Source: Clostridia bacterium (GTDB lineage Bacteria > Bacillota > Clostridia > Christensenellales > Borkfalkiaceae). From it: DNA of 5,941 nt. Shown in pieces: positions 1 to 5,368 of the stretch; positions within the stretch are counted from its first letter, which is position 1, and each line of letters starts with the position of its first letter. The notes beneath the pieces were generated by a model. The model searched no databases, was not told the DNA's origin, and saw only the letters and a program-made list of their open reading frames with translations. The position numbers were made by a program, and so were the translations under genes. The stretch covers positions 453 through 6,393 of the forward strand of contig JAIDOO010000217.1 of assembly GCA_029063275.1 (NCBI GenBank), in the 5' to 3' direction.

Positions 1-504
1 CTGTCAAGCGCGGTTTCAAGCTACGGCGGCGCAGGATACATATTGGACTACGACGGAAATTATTACGTAACCGTTTCCTGCTACTACGACGAGAAGGACG
101 CCAACACCGTTTGCGACAGCCTGAAAAGGCGGGATTTGGACTGCACCGTTTTATCCGTAACAACCAAAAGCTATCCGGTGCAGAGTTATTCCGCAAAGCG
201 CAATGCTAAACTTTATCAGGGCAACCTGAACACCCTGAACTCCCTCTCTATACTCGCCTACGAGTGCGCGAACGGTCTTGACACGGGCGAGTACAACCAA
301 AGCAAGGCGAAAGACGTTTTGTCCGCAATTAAAAACGGTTTAATCGGGCTTAAAAACGCAAACACCGACAACTGCTTTACAAACGTGCTTGAAAACCTTA
401 TCGACGAGTGTGATGATTTGGACGGCGGGTACCTTTTTTCTAAGGATTTGCGCTATTTGCAAATTGCGATTGCCGATAAAATTATTAACGCCGAATTGAT
501 TTAA
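1..504 (+). CDS. SPOR-domain-like protein, 3' part of gene (5' end outside window)
   Basis: The reading frame is open from base 1 and ends at TAA 502-504, showing the last 167 residues of a longer protein. A TTG at 43 could be taken as a start, but the frame continues upstream with good sequence (a Gly-Gly-Ala-Gly-Tyr segment), so the gene is treated as truncated by the window edge. Visible residues about 5-55 resemble a SPOR domain: a GAGYI strand, a YYVTVSCYYDEKDA segment, a helix (residues about 37-46), then a DCTVLSV strand. SPOR domains bind glycan strands lacking stem peptides at septa or in spore cortex. The remaining about 110 residues look helical, with no catalytic motif that I recognise. 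A deacetylase gene follows 42 bases downstream on the same strand, which fits a peptidoglycan role. The SPOR assignment rests on pattern only; the whole protein's function is unknown. Confidence 0.7.
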   Translation: MSSAVSSYGGAGYILDYDGNYYVTVSCYYDEKDANTVCDSLKRRDLDCTVLSVTTKSYPVQSYSAKRNAKLYQGNLNTLNSLSILAYECANGLDTGEYNQSKAKDVLSAIKNGLIGLKNANTDNCFTNVLENLIDECDDLDGGYLFSKDLRYLQIAIADKIINAELI

Positions 505-546
505 AAAAACGTTTGTAAAAATTGGAAAACTGCGCAAAATACGGAT

Positions 547-1242
547 ATGAACAGAAATTTCACCGCTTTTTGCGCGGCTATGTTTGCAAGCGCGCTGCTT
601 ATCGCCTTTTGCGGCGGTTTTTGGCTGAAGGGTTCTGTGATTGCCCTTGCCGACACGCCCAGCCCTACGGTAAAAACCGTTTATCTGACCTTTGACGACG
701 GACCTAGCGACAAAGTTACGCCTAAAATCCTGGACGTTTTAAAAGAGGAAAACGTAAAAGCCACCTTTTTTATTATAGGCAGGCAGGCTCAGACAAGAAT
801 GGGACTTTTAAAACGCGCCTTCGACGAAGGGCACACCCTCGGCGTTCACTCCTTCTCGCACGAGTATAAAAAAATTTACGCCTCGCCCGAAAGTCTTTTA
901 AAAGACATAGACGAGTGTAACGAAGTAATAAAATCGGTTACAGGCAGCTTCACCGATATTTACCGCTTCCCCGGCGGAAGCTACGGACTTTCAAACCAGT
1001 TGATTTCTGCGGTAAACTCCCACGGACTGAGATACGTTGACTGGAACGCTTCTATGCGCGACGCGGAAATTTACAATGCAACGCCCCAACAGCTTTACAC
1101 CGCCGCATTAGACACGGCGGCAAATTCCGAACGCATAGTTTTGCTTGCGCACGATTCCACGACAAAGTCATCTACGGCTGAAGCGCTTCAACAGATTATA
1201 AGACATTATAAAGCCGCAGGTTATTTGTTTTCGGCATTTTAA
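547..1242 (+). CDS. Secreted polysaccharide deacetylase (NodB homology domain)
   Basis: This encodes a 231-residue carbohydrate esterase family 4 type enzyme that would remove N-acetyl groups from an extracytoplasmic glycan, most likely peptidoglycan. Residues 5-35 form a signal peptide or N-terminal anchor, with a plausible cleavage site after Ala-Leu-Ala35. All five family motifs are visible: TFDDGPS at 48-54 (Asp50 base, Asp51 metal ligand), HSFSH at 101-105 (His101 and His105 metal ligands), RFPGGS at 140-145, DWNAS at 165-169, and LLAHDS at 199-204 (His202 catalytic). The enzyme should therefore be active and metal-dependent. It is a compact, single-domain member. The ATG at 547 has no good Shine-Dalgarno at normal distance (only GGAAAA about 15 bases upstream), and no in-frame start lies between it and the previous gene, so translation may be weak or coupled. 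Whether it is PdaA-like (cortex lactam synthesis) or PgdA/PdaC-like cannot be decided here; the SPOR neighbour is compatible with sporulation. Confidence 0.92.
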   Translation: MNRNFTAFCAAMFASALLIAFCGGFWLKGSVIALADTPSPTVKTVYLTFDDGPSDKVTPKILDVLKEENVKATFFIIGRQAQTRMGLLKRAFDEGHTLGVHSFSHEYKKIYASPESLLKDIDECNEVIKSVTGSFTDIYRFPGGSYGLSNQLISAVNSHGLRYVDWNASMRDAEIYNATPQQLYTAALDTAANSERIVLLAHDSTTKSSTAEALQQIIRHYKAAGYLFSAF

Positions 1243-1275
1243 AAGCCGCAGATAAATCTGCGGCTTATTTTTATT
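1243..1275. terminator. Bidirectional intrinsic terminator between convergent units
   Basis: A perfect 10-bp stem (1243-1252 pairing with 1257-1266) closes a TAAA loop. On the + strand it is followed by ATTTTTATT, a good T-run ending deacetylase transcription. On the - strand it lies 4 bases past the pyrE stop codon and is followed by TTTTAAAA when the stem is trimmed slightly, so it probably also ends the pyr operon. The + strand T-run overlaps the pyrE stop codon. Confidence 0.88.
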
Positions 1276-1927
1276 CTACACCGTACTTACTGCGGTATTC
1301 TTTCATTTTTGAAAGGTACTCTTTACCGGGAATTATTCCGTCCTCTATTGCGGAAATAATATCCGACATACTTACAATTGAGTAGACCTTTACGCCGAAT
1401 TCTTTATACGCTTCCTGTACGGCGGAAAAATTGCTTTCAAGCCCCTTTTCCATTCTGTCTACTGAAATTACCATACCCGCAATTTTTACGTCAGCGGCTT
1501 GCTTGATTTTGGGCAGCATTTCGCGCAACGCTTTGCCCGAAGTCATAACGTCCTCGATTAAAATTACCCGTTCGCCGTCGGAAAGCTGTTTGCCGACGAA
1601 AAGTCCGCCCTCGCCGTGGTCTTTTTCTTCCTTTCTGTCAAAGCAGTAATTCAAATCCCTGCCGAAGTGGTTATAGAGCGAAATAGCAGTAGTAACCGCG
1701 AGTGGTATTCCCTTATAAGCGGGACCTATTAGCGTGTCCGCCTGAATTTCGTTATCCTCTATACAGCGCGCGTAATATTCGCCGAGCTTAGCAAGCTGTG
1801 CACCCGACTTATAGTTGCCGGTGTTTATAAAATAGGGGGCTTTTCTTCCGCTCTTTAATGTAAATTCTCCGAATTTCAGCACTCCGTTGTCGACCATAAA
1901 TTTAATAAATTGTTGTTTGTAAGTCAT
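1271..1927 (-). CDS. pyrE: Orotate phosphoribosyltransferase
   Basis: This 218-residue cytoplasmic enzyme joins orotate to PRPP to give orotidine 5'-monophosphate and pyrophosphate, the fifth step of de novo UMP synthesis. The N-terminus carries the family's substrate-side segment (FTLKSGRKAPYFINTG, residues 22-37). Residues 66-76 (LIGPAYKGIPL) form the PPi loop region. Residues 97-108 (FDRKEEKDHGEGG region) are the flexible catalytic loop, with Arg98, Lys99, Lys102 and His104. Residues 120-133 (RVILIEDVMTSGKA) are the PRPP-binding motif with its paired acidic residues. Length is normal for bacterial PyrE. The ATG overlaps the TGA of the upstream serine hydrolase in an ATGA, and a strong AAGGAG at 1935-1940, 7 bases before the start, lies inside that gene, so translation is likely coupled. 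It is the last gene of the operon before the terminator. Confidence 0.97.
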   Translation of the reverse strand: MTYKQQFIKFMVDNGVLKFGEFTLKSGRKAPYFINTGNYKSGAQLAKLGEYYARCIEDNEIQADTLIGPAYKGIPLAVTTAISLYNHFGRDLNYCFDRKEEKDHGEGGLFVGKQLSDGERVILIEDVMTSGKALREMLPKIKQAADVKIAGMVISVDRMEKGLESNFSAVQEAYKEFGVKVYSIVSMSDIISAIEDGIIPGKEYLSKMKEYRSKYGVE

Positions 1928-3333
1928 ATTTTAACTCCTTTTTTATTGAGATATATCCATAACGCGCTTTTGACCGCACCGCCCGCGTAAAGCAACGCCG
2001 ACGCCAGAACGAGTACTATAAACAAATCGGGCACGAAAGCGCAAACCACCCATAGCGGCGTTGCAAGAAAAATTATCGGGAACATCAGTATAACCGTAGG
2101 CAAAACCGCGTGAATTGAAATTAATATAAAAATTTTAAGCCAAAGCTTCCCGCGCGGAAGCCGCTTTATATGCAACTTTATAAGCGCGAGCGGCAACACG
2201 GCGATTGCAATTATTATCAAAAACAGCAAGTCGTACAAAAAATGATATAGGGGATACTCAAATCTTCCGATTCCAATGGGCTCCATACCAAGAAGCATTA
2301 AGGTTACGCTCCAATCGATCGAGTCCATCATACCCTGCGCCACAAGGAAGTCGTTTGTATTTATAAGCACCGCTACGCCTAAATTTCTTTCGGGCAGAAC
2401 GTAAATGCAGGACATTCCCGTTTCCACAAGACCGCTGTGCCTTAACACGGGCTCTCCAAACGGTTCCGTTATACGGTTCCAGCCCATACAATAACGGTAT
2501 GGAATTTCGTCTTCGATGTCCACGCCGTTAGTGAACATTTGATTTACGCTCTCCGCGGAAACGATTGTATGATTTATATACGATTGAAGATACTTGCCTA
2601 AGTCGTTTGCGGACGAAGATAAATAACCTGCGGGAACGGTTATCCAGTCGTATTCGTTTTTGGGGAATTGCGGCTTTTTAGCAACCGAAAAACCGAAATA
2701 ATTTTCATATCCCGTAATCAGTCCGTTTTCCTCCGCCTTTTTTAAAGAAGCGGCGGATTTGTTCATTCCTAGCGGATTGAAAACCGTGCGCCCGACGAAC
2801 TCCTCATAGCTTTCGCCGCTGACCGCTTCGATAATCTGACCGAGCAACGTATAATTAACATTGGCATAAACGTGTTTGCCTTTGTTTTTGCCGACCTTAT
2901 AATCTTTTAACGTTTGATAAGTATCTATTCCCGCAGACTGGTTTAAAAGCTGTAAAACGGTAATTTCGTCGCCGTATCTTGCGCCCTTTAAATAAGTTGA
3001 AATTTTTTCGTTTAAATCGATTTTGCCCTCTTCGCAAAGCTTCATAATGCATAGCGCAGTAAACGATTTGCTGACCGAGCCGAGTAAAAAAGGCGTTTGC
3101 GTGTCGGGACAGCTTCCGTACGATTTTTCAAACTGCACGCTGTCGCCGTCCACCACTATTACCGAAGCCGCCGGAATGCGCGCCGCCGCGAAAGAAATGC
3201 TAAGGTACTCGTCAATCCGACCGTAAACACCCGAATACTCCGATTGACAGGAATTAGCGTTCGCTGTAAGCGGAACCGAAAAATTAGCAACCGTCAAAAG
3301 CGAAAGCAAAAGGCAAACCAAAAACTTTTTCAT
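1924..3333 (-). CDS. Membrane-anchored serine hydrolase, beta-lactamase / penicillin-binding fold
   Basis: This is a 469-residue exported protein. Residues 1-26 are a signal peptide (KK, hydrophobic core 4-23, likely cut after Ala-Asn-Ala26). Residues about 35-345 form a class C beta-lactamase-like domain: Ser86-Val-Ser-Lys89 is the SxxK nucleophile motif, Tyr156-Ala-Asn158 matches the AmpC-type YxN motif, and His299-Ser-Gly301 stands where KTG is found, as in related esterases and D-aminopeptidases. Residues about 366-386, 399-424 and 427-452 are three likely membrane segments, so the catalytic domain is tethered outside the cell. The active site looks intact. The family includes esterases, D-amino-acid peptidases and penicillin-binding-like proteins; the HSG motif argues against a dedicated beta-lactamase, but the substrate is unknown. 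It sits 8 bases after pyrD and overlaps pyrE by 4 bases, so it is transcribed with the pyr genes although it has no known role in that pathway. The start has only a weak GAGCGGG just upstream. Confidence 0.9.
   Translation of the reverse strand: MKKFLVCLLLSLLTVANFSVPLTANANSCQSEYSGVYGRIDEYLSISFAAARIPAASVIVVDGDSVQFEKSYGSCPDTQTPFLLGSVSKSFTALCIMKLCEEGKIDLNEKISTYLKGARYGDEITVLQLLNQSAGIDTYQTLKDYKVGKNKGKHVYANVNYTLLGQIIEAVSGESYEEFVGRTVFNPLGMNKSAASLKKAEENGLITGYENYFGFSVAKKPQFPKNEYDWITVPAGYLSSSANDLGKYLQSYINHTIVSAESVNQMFTNGVDIEDEIPYRYCMGWNRITEPFGEPVLRHSGLVETGMSCIYVLPERNLGVAVLINTNDFLVAQGMMDSIDWSVTLMLLGMEPIGIGRFEYPLYHFLYDLLFLIIIAIAVLPLALIKLHIKRLPRGKLWLKIFILISIHAVLPTVILMFPIIFLATPLWVVCAFVPDLFIVLVLASALLYAGGAVKSALWIYLNKKGVKI
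1935..1940 (-). promoter_or_regulatory. Ribosome binding site of pyrE, inside the upstream gene
   Basis: AAGGAG on the - strand lies 7 bases upstream of the pyrE ATG and within the last codons of the serine hydrolase gene. It is the clearest Shine-Dalgarno in the window and fixes the pyrE start. Confidence 0.85.
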
Positions 3334-3341
3334 ACCCGCTC

Positions 3342-4256
3342 TCAGCCGTTGAGCTTCAACGTACCGACCATTTCGTTCACGGATAGAATTCCGTGTTTAT
3401 CGAGCCAGGCATTCATTTCGTCAATTATGCGCGGCATTGCATTTAAATCGGTGAAATTAGCCGTACCTACCTGAACTGCACAAGCACCTGCCGCCATAAA
3501 TTCAAGGGCGTCTACGCCGCTTGTAATTCCGCCCATACCTATGACCGGAATTTCAACGCTGTGCGCCGCCTCGTAAACCATTCTTAAAGCTATCGGCTTT
3601 ATTCCCGCGCCCGAAACTCCGCCCGTATTGTTGGCAATTATCGGTCTCCGCCTTTCAATATCTATCGCCATACCCGTAAGGGTGTTTATAAGCGAAATGC
3701 AGTCCGCGCCGCCGCTTTGCGCTGCCTGCGCGTTTACGGGAATGCTTTCAACATTGGGCGAAAGCTTGACCATAAGCGGGGTTTTCGATAAGCCGCTTTT
3801 CGACACGCGGGTTACTTCCTTTATGCTTTCGGGCTTAATACCGAACGCCATTCCGCCCGCCTTTACGTTGGGGCAGGAAATATTCAGCTCGACAAAATCG
3901 ACAAGACCGTTTAATTTTGCGCAGATTTCGCCGTATTCGTCAAGCGTTTTGCCTGCTACGTTTGCGATTATGACAACGCCCTTGCTCTTTAAAAAATCGA
4001 GGTCGTGTTTGATGAAGTGTTCCACCCCGGGATTTTGCAAGCCGACCGCGTTTAAAATGACGCTTTTGCCCTCTGCAATTCTCGGTACGGGATTTCCGTC
4101 GCGCGACTGTAAGGTCATACCCTTCGTACTCACGCCGCCTATTTTTGAAATATCGTAAATTTCATTATATTCTCTGCCGAAACCGAAAGTTCCGCTTGCG
4201 GCAATTACCGGATTTTTTAGTTTTACTCCGCAGATATTAACAGATAAATCAGCCAT
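3342..4256 (-). CDS. pyrD: Dihydroorotate dehydrogenase B, catalytic subunit
   Basis: This 304-residue FMN protein oxidises dihydroorotate to orotate. It belongs to class 1B, whose members work with PyrK and pass electrons to NAD+. Seen in sequence: the N-terminal NPVIAASGTFGFG strand and loop (15-27), Lys45 in STKGMT, the NAVGLQNPG segment (69-77), the active-site loop NISCPNV (125-131) with catalytic Cys128 (class 2 enzymes use Ser), Lys164 in MVKLSPN, SLINTLTG (188-195), the NTGGVSGAGIKP segment (210-221), and the FMN phosphate-binding loops GMGGI (240-244) and VGTA (263-266). Length is normal for the family. I chose the ATG at 4256 because AGGAAG at 4260-4265 sits correctly before it; a TTG at 4286 would add ten lysine- and asparagine-rich residues that the family lacks. 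The pyrK gene lies upstream in the same operon, separated by two unrelated genes. Confidence 0.96.
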   Translation of the reverse strand: MADLSVNICGVKLKNPVIAASGTFGFGREYNEIYDISKIGGVSTKGMTLQSRDGNPVPRIAEGKSVILNAVGLQNPGVEHFIKHDLDFLKSKGVVIIANVAGKTLDEYGEICAKLNGLVDFVELNISCPNVKAGGMAFGIKPESIKEVTRVSKSGLSKTPLMVKLSPNVESIPVNAQAAQSGGADCISLINTLTGMAIDIERRRPIIANNTGGVSGAGIKPIALRMVYEAAHSVEIPVIGMGGITSGVDALEFMAAGACAVQVGTANFTDLNAMPRIIDEMNAWLDKHGILSVNEMVGTLKLNG

Positions 4257-4259
4257 GTT

Positions 4260-4265
4260 CTTCCT
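4260..4265 (-). promoter_or_regulatory. Ribosome binding site of pyrD (decides the start)
   Basis: AGGAAG on the - strand, with the AGGA core 5 bases before the ATG at 4256. It supports this start over the in-frame TTG 30 bases further upstream, because that longer reading would swallow the site. Confidence 0.7.
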
Positions 4266-4298
4266 TTTATTTTTCTCTGCATTCAAGCATAAGTTTAA

Positions 4299-4587
4299 TC
4301 AATTTGTCTTAGCATCTTTTACATTTTCTATTTTACAGTAAACTATTTCCCTGCCGTCGACAACGACGGTGAGCGACCCCGTAGAACTTGTACCCATTGC
4401 TACTGCGTCAAGTAAAGTGTCGTTGCCGTAGTGAACGTCGGGCATACATCTTACGGTTTGCACTTCTTCTGTTTTGCACGAAAAACCGTCCGAAAATTTA
4501 AGCACTCCATTGTTGTAAACTATTACGTTTACGGGAGTATTTTTTGCGCGCGTCCACGTGAATACAGCAAAAAATAACTTTTTCCAT
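4299..4587 (-). CDS. Small unknown protein gene with an apparent frameshift
   Basis: I do not recognise this protein. A frame ending at TGA 4299-4301 encodes about 95 residues of protein-like sequence (a VNVIVYNNGVLKF strand, two cysteines near SCKTEEVQTVRC, a LTVVVDGREIVYCKIE strand near the end). Its only in-frame start is a GTG at 4505 without a Shine-Dalgarno, and the frame stays open without a start up to a TGA at 4593-4595. By contrast, an ATG at 4587 preceded by GGTGAT (4592-4597), 19 bases after the upstream gene, looks like a genuine start, but its frame stops after 29 residues at 4498. The two frames differ by one base and overlap by about 90 bases. Removing one base, for instance in the six-T run (4569-4574 on the + strand as A) or the six-A run (4540-4545), joins them into a protein of about 95 residues. 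Either a sequencing error, a recent pseudogene, or a short protein from the GTG at 4505. Base composition is like the pyr genes, unlike the upstream membrane protein gene. Confidence 0.5.
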
Positions 4588-4591
4588 CTGA

Positions 4592-4597
4592 ATCACC
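4592..4597 (-). promoter_or_regulatory. Likely ribosome binding site of the small unknown gene
   Basis: GGTGAT on the - strand matches the downstream half of the extended Shine-Dalgarno consensus and ends 4 bases before the ATG at 4587. It is the main reason to place the original start there and not at the GTG at 4505. Confidence 0.4.
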
Positions 4598-4606
4598 AAA
4601 TTATTT

Positions 4607-5368
4607 TCAGTCCGGTAAATCGGGTAAATCGGGCAGGTCGGGCAACTGAATATTATCTGCGATTTTAGAAAGCTCTTCCTGCTCAAAAATCTCTTCAAAC
4701 TCTTCTAATTGTTCAAGTTGCTCTTGCTGTTCAATCTCTTCAGGTTGTTCAGCATTAATTATTTGTTCTGCCTGTTCTACTTGTCTTAGTTGTTCAGCCA
4801 ACCGCACACGGTCAGATAGTTCGCGCATTTTCTTTTCAGAAATATACTTTGTATAATCGTTTTTTATTTTAACTATTGTTTCATACACCGTGTCAATGTC
4901 GTCTATATTCGCTATCTTATGTTGTTCGCCGTCTACTGAAAAACAGAGCGTACCGTGAGTGCAATCTTTATTATCGCTTTCTCTATAAACATATTTATTT
5001 GATCCGTAATAATGTCTGGAATATACTTTGTCTCTCTCTATGCTTAGATTTTTGATTTTTAATGGGTTGCACTTTAACTCTTTACCAAAATAAAAATTAC
5101 CTTTTTTGAACGTGATAGCAATTTTGGGAATTCTTAAATATAAGATAAGAACTATAATAGCAGCAACGAGAAAAAATAATCCCGTAGCGCCGAAAATTAT
5201 AACATTAATATTAGAGGAATCAACCACTAAAACAAATATTCCGAAGCCGAAATTGACTAAGCTGAACATTAACAGAAAAAACCAAGCTATTCCGGAACCG
5301 CGATATCTTTTGGCAACGATATATTCGTTTTCATTGATTTTTTCTAAGGATCGTAATATCGCACTCAT
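4607..5368 (-). CDS. Two-TM membrane protein of unknown function with Glu/Gln-rich coiled coil and LPD repeat tail
   Basis: I do not recognise a named family. The 253-residue protein has two membrane segments (about 27-49 and 55-78) forming a hairpin, then about 90 residues (79-172) rich in beta-strand patterns (IAITFKKGNFYFG, GTLCFSVDGEQHKIANI) ending in a helix. This resembles the layout of bacterial PH-like domains that follow two membrane helices; that is an inference. Residues about 176-233 are a Glu/Gln-rich coiled coil, and the last 12 residues are four LPD repeats. The start is the ATG at 5368, which overlaps the pyrK stop in an ATGA, with GGAG only 2 bases upstream, so initiation is probably by coupling. 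The frame stays open upstream to 5473, but that part is antisense-quality Arg-rich sequence lying in pyrK. The gene is far more AT-rich than its neighbours, which suggests acquisition. Function may involve the membrane or protein-protein scaffolding; nothing links it to pyrimidines except position. Confidence 0.8.
   Translation of the reverse strand: MSAILRSLEKINENEYIVAKRYRGSGIAWFFLLMFSLVNFGFGIFVLVVDSSNINVIIFGATGLFFLVAAIIVLILYLRIPKIAITFKKGNFYFGKELKCNPLKIKNLSIERDKVYSRHYYGSNKYVYRESDNKDCTHGTLCFSVDGEQHKIANIDDIDTVYETIVKIKNDYTKYISEKKMRELSDRVRLAEQLRQVEQAEQIINAEQPEEIEQQEQLEQLEEFEEIFEQEELSKIADNIQLPDLPDLPDLPD
4610..4645 (-). repeat. 9-bp tandem repeat, four copies, encoding LPD x4
   Basis: Four consecutive 9-base units (ttgcccgac, ctgcccgat, tttacccga-phase unit ttacccgat, ttaccggac on the - strand) each encode Leu-Pro-Asp and run directly into the stop codon. 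Units differ at third positions and at the Leu codon. Copy number could vary by slippage without changing frame. Confidence 0.85.
4646..5360. other. AT-rich island inside the pyr operon
   Basis: By hand count, four sampled 60-base lines here (4861, 5041, 5101, 5161) average about 28% GC and line 4681 about 35%. Sampled lines in pyrK (5581) and pyrD (3661) are 53% and 55%, and the small ORF (4381) is 48%. The drop coincides with the membrane protein gene and ends abruptly at both of its borders. No direct repeats, inverted repeats or transposase that I can see mark the edges. Confidence 0.7.

Noticed and set aside
3628..4158. Open frame of 176 codons on the + strand opposite pyrD
   Set aside because: It is the antisense shadow of pyrD, whose motifs are all intact; it has no ribosome binding site or recognisable domain.
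4257..4286. Longer pyrD start at TTG 4286, adding ten residues
   Set aside because: The extension is lysine/asparagine-rich and outside the family's normal N-terminus, and it would overlie the well-placed AGGAAG before the ATG at 4256.
4257..4298. Possible promoter or regulatory leader before pyrD
   Set aside because: The 42-base gap shows no convincing -35/-10 pair and no hairpin; only the ribosome binding site is supported.
4610..4645. LPD repeat DNA as a CRISPR or iteron array
   Set aside because: Units are only 9 bases with no spacers, and they lie in frame at the end of a coding region.
4498..4698. 66-codon frame on the - strand spanning the membrane protein's end and the small ORF's beginning
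   Set aside because: Its first part is an out-of-frame reading of the coiled-coil and LPD repeat DNA. Only the portion from the ATG at 4587 is considered, as part of the frameshifted small gene.
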